Shown: piece after piece, positions 11,590 to 21,900 of the stretch
Layout: each line of letters begins with the position of its first letter
How positions within the stretch are numbered: the first letter of the stretch is position 1
NCBI GenBank assembly: GCA_036250195.1
Contig: JAVHZZ010000006.1
Span: 191,889,850 to 191,953,849 of the forward strand
DNA length: 64,000 nucleotides
From: Mixophyes australis
Taxonomy: Eukaryota; Chordata; Amphibia; Anura; Limnodynastidae
Reading direction: 5' to 3'
Made by a program: the position numbers and the translations under genes
The notes under the pieces: model-generated
Database searches by the model: none
Seen by the model: only the letters and a program-made list of their open reading frames with translations
Told to the model about the DNA's origin: nothing

Positions 11590-12218
11590 TACACTATATA
11601 AGTATTTGGACGCTTGACCATCACACCAACAGGAACTGTAATGATTGTATTCAAATACATATATTTTAATGTGGAGATTGTCCCCCTTTTGCAGCAATAA
11701 CAGATTCCACTCTTCTTGGAAGGCTTTTCACAAGATTTTAGAGTGTTTCTGTGGGAATTTGTGGCCATGCATTCTGTGGAGCATTTATGAGGTCAGGCAC
11801 TGATGTTGGACGAGAAGGCCTGGCTCGTAATCTCCGTTCCAGTTCATCCCTAAGGTGTTCAATGGGGTTGAGGTAAGGGCTCTGTGCGAGCCAGTCAAGT
11901 TCTTCCACACCGAACTCATCAAACCATGTCTTTGTAGTCCTTGCTTTGTGCACTGGGGCACAATCATGTTGGAATAGAAAAGGGCCTTCCCCAAACTGTT
12001 GCCACAAAGTTGGAAGCAGATCATTGTCCAAAATGACTTGGTATGCTGAAACGTTAAGATTGCCCTTCAATGGGGATAAGGGGCCTAGCCCAAACCCTGA
12101 TAAAGAGCCGCATACCATTATCCCTCCTCCACCAAACTTCACAGTTGGCATAATGTAGCCAGGGAGGTAACGTTCTCCCGACATCCGCCAAACTCAGACT
12201 CACCCATCTGACTGCCAC
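11590..12218 (-). mobile_element. Tc1/mariner-like element, truncated; C-terminal transposase remnant
   Basis: One end keeps a Tc1-type terminus (TACACTATATAAGTATTTGG at 11590). The minus-strand frame 11738-12184 encodes the distal part of a DDE transposase. It keeps [11 protein letters not shown] around the second catalytic Asp and [14 protein letters not shown] around the final acidic residue (family consensus NPIEHLWDELERRL). The first catalytic Asp and the N-terminal DNA-binding domain are missing because the copy stops at about 12218, where the VNTR repeat begins. It is a dead copy. Confidence 0.9.
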
Positions 12219-12234
12219 GTCATCATGTCACGCC

Positions 12235-13527
12235 AAACATTGAGTGAGGAGCGGTGCAGAGAGAACCCAGCAAGAAGCCAGAAGAACGAAGACAGAAGAG
12301 AAGAAAAGACAAGAAAATAGAAGAAAGAAGCCAATATAAAGGTAAGTAAAGGAATGGAGGCAAGGGGAGGAAAGCAGAATGGCCCAGTGTGATGAAGAAG
12401 AGGGAGGGGGGGAGCAGCATGGCACAGTGAAATGAAGAAGGGGGGAGCAGCATGGCACAGTGAAATGAAGAAGGGGGAGCAGCAGGGCACAGTGTGATGA
12501 AGAAGAGGGGGAGATCAAAATGACACAGTGTGATGAAGAAGGGGTCAGCATGTCTCATCGAGGAAAGGGGGAAGCAATATGGCACAGTGTGATGAAGGAG
12601 AGGCGGAAGCAATATGGCACAGTGTGATGAAGAAGGGGGGGAGCAGCATAGCACAGTATGATGAAGAAGGGGGGAGCAGCAGGGCACAGTGTGAAGAAGG
12701 GGGGGAGCAGCATGACACAGAGTGAAAGGGGGGTAGCATGGCACAATGTGAAGAATGGGGCCAGGTGAAGGGGGAAAAGCAGGATGGAGGACATATGATG
12801 GCATAGGGGGCTTGTGGCAATGAGGTCTCTTTATTAAATGTGACAATAAATTATTTAATGGCAGTGATGGTTTTGGGAAATAGGAATATATTTATGAAAT
12901 GTAAATACTATTAATTTATTACTGGGGCTTTTTTGAGGGAGTGAAATAGGTTTATTTATTAAATGGGAATACTCTTATTTTAATGTTGAGGCTGGAGGAA
13001 GGCCTAATTATTAATCGTGGGTACTGTTGATTTAATGCCGGGGCTGGTTGGAATTTTCTAAATGTACCCATTTTTTTTCCATATAGGGCCTCCAACATTC
13101 CAGGATCCAGACAAGCAGCAACTAAAGAAACCTTCAGCCACAGGTGGTGAAAGTGACAAAAACAGGTAGGAGAGAGCAAGAGAGTCTGTGAAATGTTGTG
13201 ATTCTAGTGGGACAATCCCAATTTTTGGTGACTGTTCTGCCCAATGTAAGGGGCAGGCCAAGTCTGTGAACTCTTTATGTACACACTGCATTCTTTATAT
13301 ACTACACTATGGTGCTAGATGTCCTTCATGCCAATGGTGTACACAGCAATGCTGGGTTTTTTTCTGTATGAGGGTGGCCTAGTGCTTTTCACCTGCTAGC
13401 CTCGTCCCAATGATGCCATGCCCCCAATTGTACAACCACTCCCACTTTTTTTTACCATGCTCAACTATAAGGGGAGCCCCATGAAGTTGCTGTACTGGGG
13501 CCCTGAATTCCTCTTGGCAGCCCTGTG
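12235..13527. repeat. Interspersed repeat with internal G-rich VNTR, copy 2
   Basis: The VNTR runs from about 12360 to 12780, with units such as GGCACAGTGTGATGAAGAAGG, cleaner than copy 1. From 12785 to the end block CTTGGCAGCCCTG at 13527 it follows the same order as 5895-6642. Its left end abuts the truncated Tc1 element. Several overlapping proline-, serine- and leucine-rich minus-strand open frames are VNTR artefacts. Confidence 0.7.
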
Positions 13528-13931
13528 TGTACACACTATACACGATTTACCTTCAGATCTGCGCTTTTCATCTGGTCCAAGAGCAGTGTAGTCAGTCATT
13601 GTTGTCACACTGATTATAACACACTAAATAAACTTTTAACTTTTCCACAGTGTTATTATAAATTTCGTTAGCTTCTGTGACTCTAAAACGAAATATCCAG
13701 TTTCAGAATGAGCGGATGAGATAATCCACCAACAGCACTCTCTACATTTAATAACACAGACACAGTGACAGGTTCTTACTCTCCCTCTGGACAGACAGTC
13801 GTGAGAGTGCATACACACTGCAGGATCGGAAGGCGGTTGGAACAGGATTTTTAAACAGAACAGGCAACCAAATGTAACAACGATTCGTACTTTTTAACGA
13901 CTGTCTACATTCGTGCAAGTATACACAGGGC

Positions 13932-14374
13932 CGCCTTCAGCAATCATGGGGCCCAGTACGGGCCCCCCTGTGTCCCCCGGGCCCCCCCGCCGATGAGTGC
14001 CCCACCCATAAGCAACAGCAACACATACTTACCTGGGGCCCCGGTGGTCTCCGCTACTCTGTCTTCAGCTTGGCTGTCACCGTGACAGCCAGGCACCAGG
14101 ATGCGATCGCAGGGGTGGAGGAATCATTCCCCCTGCGATCATGTGATCTGCCTGTGACAGCCAGATCACATGATCGCAGGGGGAATGAATCCTCCACCCC
14201 TGCGATCGCATCCTGGTGCCTGGCTGTCACGGTGACAGCCAGGCTGAAGACAGAGAAGCGGAGACCACCGGGGCCCCAGGTAAGTCTGTGCTGCGCTGTT
14301 GTACCGGGCCCCCTGGTGAGCCCGGGCCCGGTACAACAGTACCCCCCGTACCCCCCTGATGGCGGCCCTGCGTT
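13932..14374. mobile_element. Large palindromic hAT-like fold-back element
   Basis: Termini CAGGGCCGCCTTCAG and CTGATGGCGGCCCTG form an imperfect terminal inverted repeat. The interior is a long palindrome with arms of roughly 90-100 bases (about 14057-14152 and 14165-14262), nearly perfect around a ~13-base centre. The GGGGCCCC outer zones also mirror. Terminal sequence resembles the hAT-like MITE at 4041-4352. I could not see an 8-bp duplication. The plus- and minus-strand open frames here are the same sequence read twice across the palindrome. Confidence 0.7.
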
Positions 14375-14379
14375 ATCAG

Positions 14380-15330
14380 GTATTTGGCCTGATAATTGGC
14401 TGAAAAACCTGTAGTGTGTACCTAGCCTAAGCAATGTGTTTAGTGCAAGGGTGTGGTACAATCACTTTAAACTGTTCTTTCATTTAAAAATAAGTCATGA
14501 AGTTCCGATAACCTTTGCTCAGAACAGGAGATGAGTAAAACTATTTTAGGAATCGATCAAAAACTTGATTTGTTTTCCAGTGGATATATATTTTAACTTG
14601 GCATACCATACTAAGTCCAGTCTTGGTTTGAAGCTTCAGATTGTCTGCTGTATAGTGCCAGGTCAGTGGAAAACAATAAAGTTGATCAGCTAGACTCTAG
14701 GATAGATGAGAACATTAGCTCTGAAACAATGGGCAATGAAGAATAAAATAATTGTTTACATGCCTGGAATATCAGTTGTCCACTGGCAGGAATATCTCTG
14801 TCTTTCCTACTGGAAAAAGAGTTATGAAGTAATTTTAAAGATGTCCACCTACGGACCATTCCAACAAGTGCTGGTGGAACAAATGTCCGTTTCAGTTTAA
14901 TTTGCTTGCTTGTCATTTCAAAAGTTTATTTGCTTGCTTGTTATTTTTAAAGTACAGACAATGCACCCTATAGCTGTCATTTTAAAAATAAATGGTTTTA
15001 ATAAGAAGAAAGTAATCTGCTACCCTAGCAGGTGTAACTACCAAAAAAGCCTTTTTTTTAATGAATTAAAGGCAGAATATACCAGAGGGTCAGAGAAAGG
15101 AGTCATACAGCGGGTATGGGAATCTTACGACTATACTGAATTTGTTAAACTACATCTCCCATGATGCCCAGCCAATAAATTTTGTTTGCTAGGAAACGGA
15201 AAGCAGATAATGTGTCCAAATTCTTGAGGTTGGGGGTTCATGAAGTTTTTGTTTTTCTAAGTCCTATAGCTGTACGCTCAGAACAGTGAATATACTACTC
15301 CTTGGGTAATCTCTGCATTTCATAATGGCC
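14380..15330. other. No gene seen
   Basis: Short open frames on both strands between 14686 and 15164 match no family and lack supporting splice context. Confidence 0.35.
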
Positions 15331-15335
15331 ATACT

Positions 15336-15499
15336 TCATCATCATCACTATTTATTTATATAGCGCCACTGATTCCGCAGCGCTGTACAGAGAACTCATT
15401 CACATCAGTCTCTGCCCCATTGGAGCTTACAGTCTAAATTCCCTAACATACACACAGAGAGAGAGAGAGAGAGAGACTAGGGTCAATTTTGAAAGCAGC
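15336..15499 (-). mobile_element. V-SINE-like copy, 5'-truncated
   Basis: The tail (TAAATAAATAGTGATGATG in minus sense) and the AGCGCTGCGGAATCAGTGGC block are present. A GA microsatellite lies at about 15457-15476, inside the internal variable zone. The tRNA-like head is missing, as expected from incomplete target-primed reverse transcription. Confidence 0.75.
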
Positions 15500-17170
15500 A
15501 CTGCCCCATACTTGCTTTTACACGTGATTGGCTGTTGGGGAAGGGCTTATTTATATGTTTTATGTTGATGGTTATGAGGGGGGAGAGTTTGTGTTTATGT
15601 TAGTTGTCTTGTATAAAGTTTTTCCTCTCTCTTGCTGGAAGCCTCCCTTTGCAAACCCAATGGCATGGGGTGATGTATGGCCCATGTCACTCTTCTTCAC
15701 CAGAGAAATATAATATAATTACAAAAGTTACCAGTTTGTAATAGTCATTTGCTAAAATAGATTATTTTTAAAGTTTCTTTTTAGAACGCTTTCCAGAACA
15801 ACACTCGAGGAAAAATGAAAAAAGCATTTTCAGACAGTGAAATAAACAGACGGAGGAACATTAGTAGAAACAAAGAATTTGTGAGCACAGTATTGTGCTA
15901 AAGAAGGATCGCTTATTCCTCTTCTTCAAAATCCCCATGCTTATCAGACATCTAGGCCATAATTACTGAGATATTAAGATTTAGCGATCATCCACATCCT
16001 GTATAATCTTCCTTTATTGAACAGTGTTTCATTAAGTTCATTTGATTTGTTTGTTGGTGACAATTGCTGTATTGTAGTTCAAAATGAAATTAAGGTTTAA
16101 AACAAATTCAAAGGAGCCACATCCCCCTCCCCCCTCCCGTGGTTGAACAATGCATTCTGCGTGCTTATTGCTTGTTTATTTTGACAGCGCAAACTTGAAA
16201 AAAAATGACCACAAAATGGAAATGTTTTTCTTGGTTCTGAACAAAAAAAGAGCAATTAAGAACCCTATACTAAATCATACCCCTTTATTATATGCAGATA
16301 GAATACTGAAGCAGTAAAAATATTGCTTCTTTAAAATGGATTACCTGGGAAATCGCAAAGGTTTGTTTTGCAGATGACCCAAAAGCTTTAACCTCAAGAA
16401 CGGCTAAACAGGATGAGTGAGTATCAGCAAGAATAAGAGCATTTTACAAGAAAGTGCACTTCTATCCAAGTAAGTGTAAAATAATGCATTTAGGACACTA
16501 AAGTCTAAAGCCACAAGGTATGATTAATGGCATTCCGCTAGGTACGGTAACTAACAGAAGAAACCTGACAGTTTTTACTTAAAATGACTAAGTAAGCAAG
16601 CAATGTAGCAAGGAAATGTGAATAAAGGCAGCAGAAATCTTTGATCTACAGTCTAGGGAACATTATTATGAAAATTACTTGTTTTCAGAAATAATATATT
16701 TGATACAGTTCTTATAAAGCAAATGTTCTGTTATGTCTGAGGGGTGTTTCTATAACAGTTGCTGAGTCCTCATGGCTGACAGACATTTTCTGTTTATCAT
16801 GCTAATTTGGCTGTTTTTAAGTCTTTATTTTGCTGTCTATAGATTATATTTAAATTTGCTTAGCCAGCATAGACAAAAATATTTTTGTTCTTACAACTAT
16901 TGATGAGCACAAATATGATATATGAAATATAGTTCTAGCTACATCCGTCTAAAACAAACATAGGCACTCTTTGGCAATATAGCAGAGCTACAAGTCTTAG
17001 CATAACAAGTCAGCCTTTAGAACCTGCTGGGACTTGTAGCTCCACAGCAGCAGAGGAGCCACTGGTTTTGCTATATATAGCATAAAAGTGATTACATTTT
17101 ATATAATATGACACTTCAATTACAGAAAAGCTGTTTTTCTTAATTTATATAATAGTGCCCTTGGCCATTA
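15500..17170. other. No gene seen; one short dispersed duplicate
   Basis: The block at about 16575-16628 (ACTTAAAATGACTAAGTAAG...) recurs with a few changes at about 18119-18170. A small inverted pair (ACAAGTC / GACTTGTAGCTC) lies at about 16988-17043. Otherwise the stretch is AT-rich with no coding exon. Confidence 0.35.
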
Positions 17171-17172
17171 TT

Positions 17173-17463
17173 AGGCATACTTGCCTACTTTTGGAGGCAG
17201 CTGTCCGGGAGGGGGTCCGTTGAGGTGGGCGTGGCCACTCACGGTCCGCCTCCTGTCAATCTTGTGCAATTTTAGCCAATCGCAGCAGGGGGCGGGGCCA
17301 TGATGCCACATTTAGTCACCCCCCCCCCCCCCCCCCCCACCACCATCTTAAAGATCGGCGACAGCTGAATCCGGGAGTTTTGCCTGCTCTCTCGGTAGTC
17401 CGGGAGAACTCCCAAAAATTCGGGAGTCTCCCAGACATTCCGGGGAGAGTAGACAACTATGTT
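17173..17463. mobile_element. MITE with TTGCCTACT / AGTAGACAA ends
   Basis: The copy begins CATACTTGCCTACTTTTGG and ends GGGGAGAGTAGACAACTATG, forming imperfect terminal inverted repeats. The GGGAGTCTCCC and GGGAGAACTCCC blocks near the right end also occur at 33097-33382. A C-run of about 19 bases lies at 17320-17338. A further related copy is at 42722-42969. Confidence 0.7.
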
Positions 17464-17721
17464 ATTAGGCCACAAATCCACAGGCGTTTTGCATACTTTA
17501 TTTAACATTAATAAAAAAGCTAGTAAACACATATAATAAACACATTTGGTTTGCGGTTGTACTAGCATTTGCATATAAACATAGAAATGCAAGGAGTGTT
17601 CTGAATCAATTTTTTTTAGCATCATACCAACATCAAGTATTTTACAAATATTAAAAGCACATTTACAAAATGCTAGTGGGTTTGAGGCACATATAAATAT
17701 ATTCTGTGTAACTTACACCAA

Positions 17722-17905
17722 GGGGTAAGTTTGTCAAGCTGCAACTTTCCGGAGGATTTGAAAAGTGAAGATGTTGCCTATAGCAACCAATCAGATTCTA
17801 GCTATCATTTATTCAGTACATTCTACAAAATGATAGCTAGAATCTGATTGGTTGCTATAGGCAACATCTCCACTTTTCAAAGGAGGCATTTCGAAAGTGT
17901 TTTTC
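17722..17905. mobile_element. Harbinger-like palindromic MITE, diverged copy
   Basis: The core GATGTTGCCTATAGCAACCA ... TGGTTGCTATAGGCAACATC is the same stem seen in the 175-bp copies at 27299 and 38099. The outer ends are eroded (GGGGTAAGTTTGTCAAGCTGC compared with GGGCTAGATTTACTAAGCTGC). Confidence 0.7.
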
Positions 17906-17909
17906 CGCT

Positions 17910-19360
17910 TTGGAAATGAGTTGGAGGCACAGCTGTTTTTAAGCACAGATATTCCTTATCCATTTGCCAGGCGCATACAACAGCACTCTCACCCAATATA
18001 CATTTTGATGTTCTCCGGTGGTCCTTTTCAGATATGTTGGCAAATGTAAACACAACACCTCAAAGTACTTCTAATATCAAATTAGTACCAACCTCTTAAT
18101 TCATTGCACCTTTTACTTTTTAACTTAAAATGGCTAAGTAAACATGCAACGTAGCAAGGAAATATGAATAAAATCATCCCTCTGCTGTTTCTCCTTGCTT
18201 CAACCGTACCACCGTTAACAGCACAGAAATGCCAGTTGCCAGTAGGTACGTTGACAGATAGATAGATCACATATATCAGATAGACTGTGATCCAATTATA
18301 CCCAATGTCACGGTGATGCACAAATGCATTGTCTACACTCTTATAACTTCATTAACATATCTTGAAATGCAAAAAAAAATCCGCAGAAGCTTGGGCATTA
18401 CTGTGATTGGCCTACAATTCCCATACAATGAAATCCCATATAATTATCTGCCCATTTCCAGCCAGCTCCTCCGCTCCCATCATAAAATCCTTGCATTCTA
18501 TACCATTTTGCATAGCTATCCTGTGTGCTTGTCTGTAAAAGCAGCCATAACTGTACAATGATAGGCCTGTGGTGTCACAATAGAAGATGAAAACACTTTG
18601 TGCTGAGTTCCCACATTTTTAGCGATTTATAATTGACCATCACACTGTTTGAAACACAGAACTCCTGAGACAAAAAAGGGTCAATACTATGCAGTAAATG
18701 GTCCAAAACTAAAGGCGAAAAGGAAAACAAATACAAAATAGAAATCATTAAATTGTAAGATTGTCCTGGAGAAGAAATCTTCAGAAGCATTTTAGTACAC
18801 TAGAGATAAGTCAAAATATACCTGCTTAAAATGAATCTCAAGACTGCTGTAATAATAACTATGCACAAAAACCATGAAATAGACTTTTTTTTTTATAAAA
18901 CACTGAAGCTGAATTTTCAAGTGAATTTGTAAAAGAAAAAAAATATTTTCAACTGTCTACAACATAGATTGAGAGGGGTGGATCAGGGGTGTTCTTTGCT
19001 CAGTGCCAATTACCTACAAAATCACATCATATCCCCAACTCTTCTGTGGTGGAGGAAATCAGGTCTCTTCCTATACTTTTAATTGGATGCATTTTGCACC
19101 TTCCAGTTCGCCCTTTTTTGGGAAAGCAAATTCCTAGGTACACTTTGAACTATGTTTCTATGTTTTTCTAATCTCGTGATTGGATTAGGACATAACAGAT
19201 AAGCAAGTATTCAAAAAAAGGTTCAAATGAAAGGAGATGGTCCGAAAGTGTTGGGGGGGACACTGATGTCATTTGTGTGCATGAATCCATGCTTATGTAT
19301 TTATTTACAACATGAGCAGAAATGTATCTGTGTTACAGCAATTTTAAAGGATAGACCATA
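17910..19360. other. No gene seen
   Basis: AT-rich sequence. Short open frames at 18082-18321 and 18313-18561 match nothing I recognise. Confidence 0.35.
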
Positions 19361-19363
19361 TAA

Positions 19364-19569
19364 ACCATCCCTCCCAACGGTACCTATTTTGGCAGGGGAC
19401 GTCCCGACTCGCAGCCTGCAAAAGGAGTGGGGTTTAATGGGAAACCTGATGATTTTTTAACCAAATATGGCCATTTGTGGGTGGAGTGTGGGTGTAACTG
19501 GGCAGAGTTTGGGCAGGGACGGGGGTTATTTTGTCCTGCTTTTGGGATTCTGAATGTTGAGAGCTATGC
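19364..19569. mobile_element. MITE with CATCCCTCCCAAC / GTTGAGAGCTATG ends
   Basis: The ends CATCCCTCCCAACGGT and GAATGTTGAGAGCTATG are imperfect inverted repeats that enclose about 200 bases with GGGTGGAGTGTGGG-type interior. It is non-coding, and the class is uncertain. Confidence 0.55.
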
Positions 19570-19809
19570 TAAGGGTTAACTGTATTGCAACATTATGGAG
19601 CTCATTGGGTCAAATAATTATAAAAAACAGAGAAAATACACTTTTCCGCAAATCTTCCCATAGTTACTTTTACCCAATTAGTGCACATATTTACAGCAAA
19701 AGTTCTCAGGAATACCGCAATACCAAATAACCATACTTTATACTTGGACTGACATACTTAGAGGGTCCAACAAAGGTCCGACAAATTCTGGAGGCTGAGG
19801 GAAAACACA

Positions 19810-20606
19810 GAAGTCTTCCTTGGACTTCATTAACAGTCAGTCAGGCTTTCGCTCTCAACACTCCACAGATACTACTTTGACCAAGGTTGTCAATGATTTG
19901 ATCATAGGAAAAACTGAAGGCCATTACTCTCTTCTAATTCTCTCCTCTGCATTTGACACTGTTTACAACTCTCACCTCATACAAACACTACAATCCCGAG
20001 GTCTTGAAGGCACTGTCCTATCCTGGTTCTCATCCTACCTGTCTAATCCCTCTTCAGTGTTAATTTCTCTGGAACAACCTCCGTTCCGCTTCCTTTATCA
20101 GTTGGAGTACCACAAGGCTCAGTTCTAGGTCCTCTTTTGTTCTCCTTCTATACCACTTTTCTTGAAAAATAATAAGCTCCTTTGGATTTCAGTATAATCT
20201 CTATGCAGATGATACCCAAATTTATCTGTTCTCTCCTGATCTCTCGCCGTCTGTGTTTTTCTGCGTTACTGACTGTCTTTCTGCCATTTCATCTTGGATG
20301 TCCTCTTGCTAATTCAAACTCAATCTTTCAAAAACAGAAGTTACGTACCTGACATTTCTATTTCTGTTGATAACATGAACATAAATCCCACCCCGCAAGC
20401 TCGCTGCCTCGTGTGATCCTTGACTTGCAACTATCCTTTTGTTCCCCACATCGACTCTATATCTAAATCATGTTACATACATCTAAAAACATTTCCAGGT
20501 ACGCATATATCTTATAAAAGACAATACAAAAATGTTAATTGATGTACTCATCACTTCCCGCATTGACTATTGCAATTCCCGCTTACTGCTCATCCCTTAA
20601 GCAGAC
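19810..20606 (+). mobile_element. CR1/L2-like LINE reverse transcriptase, 5' part of split copy
   Basis: Plus-strand frames give [33 protein letters not shown] and SWFSSYLSN, and then, after frameshifts, LYADDTQIYLFS with the catalytic YADD at 20202-20213. A later block reads ITSRIDYCNS. These match reverse-transcriptase motifs of CR1/L2-type non-LTR elements. Indels and stops break the frame repeatedly, so it is inactive. It is interrupted at 20607 by an LTR-like insert, and a later part of the ORF resumes at 21334. Part of the ORF between the two blocks appears to be missing. Confidence 0.85.
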
Positions 20607-21333
20607 TGTCACAACCACGAGGATGAAGATGGTGATACCTACCAGCAGTTGGCGCTACTGAGTACTGAGGGCCAGACCAACGCAAGGAAGTATGGACTCC
20701 GCTGCAAGAGGCGTGAAGTTGCAGCCCTCTGTATCAGTTAGCTGGAGAGGTGACCAATGAGGCAGCAGTGATGGTGCAGCAGAATACAGGATGGAGGCCT
20801 AGAAACAGCAATGCACACACGAAGGATAGTCAGCAGAACTGGGTCAAAACCAGACGGACAGTCACAGCCAAAATCAGAAGCAGGAGAATGGTCAGAACCA
20901 GGAAATCACTCTAAGCCAGAATCAGAAGCCAAAGGAGAAGTCAGGAACAAGCCAGGGTCAGAATGCAAATGAGCAACAGGAAAACAGGAACAAACGCTGG
21001 AGCAAGACTGAAGACCAAATACTCTGGCACCCTAATGGTGTCTGAGTGATCTTTAAATAGAGGGAAGTATTCCTTGATTGGTGCTGCGGTTTTCACTGGT
21101 AAGAAAGCAACCAACCGCTAAACAGGAAACGAGAGTCTCTTGTTGCTATACGGAATGCAATGCCCTGCACACACGTGTAGAACAGGACTGGAGAAAGTCT
21201 CTGTCGCTATGCGACGGGATGCAATGCTCTGCGCATGCGTGCGAATCAGGAGTGGAGAATGTCGCTATGCAATGGGACGCGGGCATCGCAAGGGGGCAGG
21301 CGTCAAGAAGTAGAAGCAGGATGGCGCTTGACA
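20607..21333. mobile_element. LTR-like insert splitting the LINE
   Basis: A 727-base block of different composition begins TGTCACAACC and ends GCGCTTGACA. It has TG...CA ends with a short TGTCA/TGACA inverted repeat, as in a solo LTR. The flanking pentamers (CAGAC and CCTCA) do not match, so no target duplication supports it. A target deletion or later rearrangement is possible, because part of the LINE is absent at the junction. The interior is rich in CAG/CAGAA words. An open frame at 21078-21446 runs from the insert into the LINE and is not a gene. Confidence 0.55.
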
Positions 21334-21900
21334 CCTCACTTGTCTCAAAATATCTCCCAGCTCGACACCTCCATTCTGCACAAGATCTGCATCTTTCTTC
21401 CACTCTCATTACATTCTCCCATTCCAGGTTAGAGAACTTTTTTTGATCTGCACCCACTCTTTAGTATTCCTTCCCTCTTACAATAATACTTTCCTCTGGT
21501 CTACAAACTTTCAAGCGTTCTCTGAAAACCCACCACTTCAGAAAGCTTATAATATTCCTCAACCACCCTCTTAACCTCACTAGGTTACCCTATTACCACA
21601 CAATTCACACAAAACAGCAACCCTCTGGCCCCAGACCAACACTGCTGTTTGACTGGATCACATAGCATACAAATCACTTTCTACCTTTGCAATCTGGCTG
21701 GACCAATATGCAGTATATAGATTTAAACTCATATATCTGACTCCCATTGACTTATAGATTGTAAGCGTGCGAGCAGGGCCATCTTACCTCTTTGTCTGTT
21801 TTACCCAGTATTGTTTAATCCTGTTTGTTCCCAATTGTAAAGCGCTACAGAATTTACTGCTGCTATATAAATAAATGTTGATGATGATGATGATGATTAA
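21334..21900 (+). mobile_element. CR1/L2-like LINE, 3' part with (TGA)n tail
   Basis: The segment resumes with DTSLVSKYLPARHLHSAQDL and LSSTLITFSHSRLENFF, which is the C-terminal end typical of this RT family. It continues through a 3' UTR to AAAGCGCTACAGAATTTACTGCTGCTATATAAATAAATG, described here only in part, and a TGATGATGATGATGATT microsatellite tail. The last ~50 bases closely resemble the tail of the SINEs in this window, suggesting that this LINE type mobilises them. Confidence 0.8.

Noticed and set aside
14054..14461. Mirrored open frames on both strands (135 and 114 codons)
   Set aside because: The two translations share long stretches because the DNA is palindromic; neither resembles a protein family.
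21078..21457. Open frames of 122 and 103 codons on opposite strands
   Set aside because: They run from the LTR-like insert across its junction into the LINE fragment, so they cannot be a single gene.
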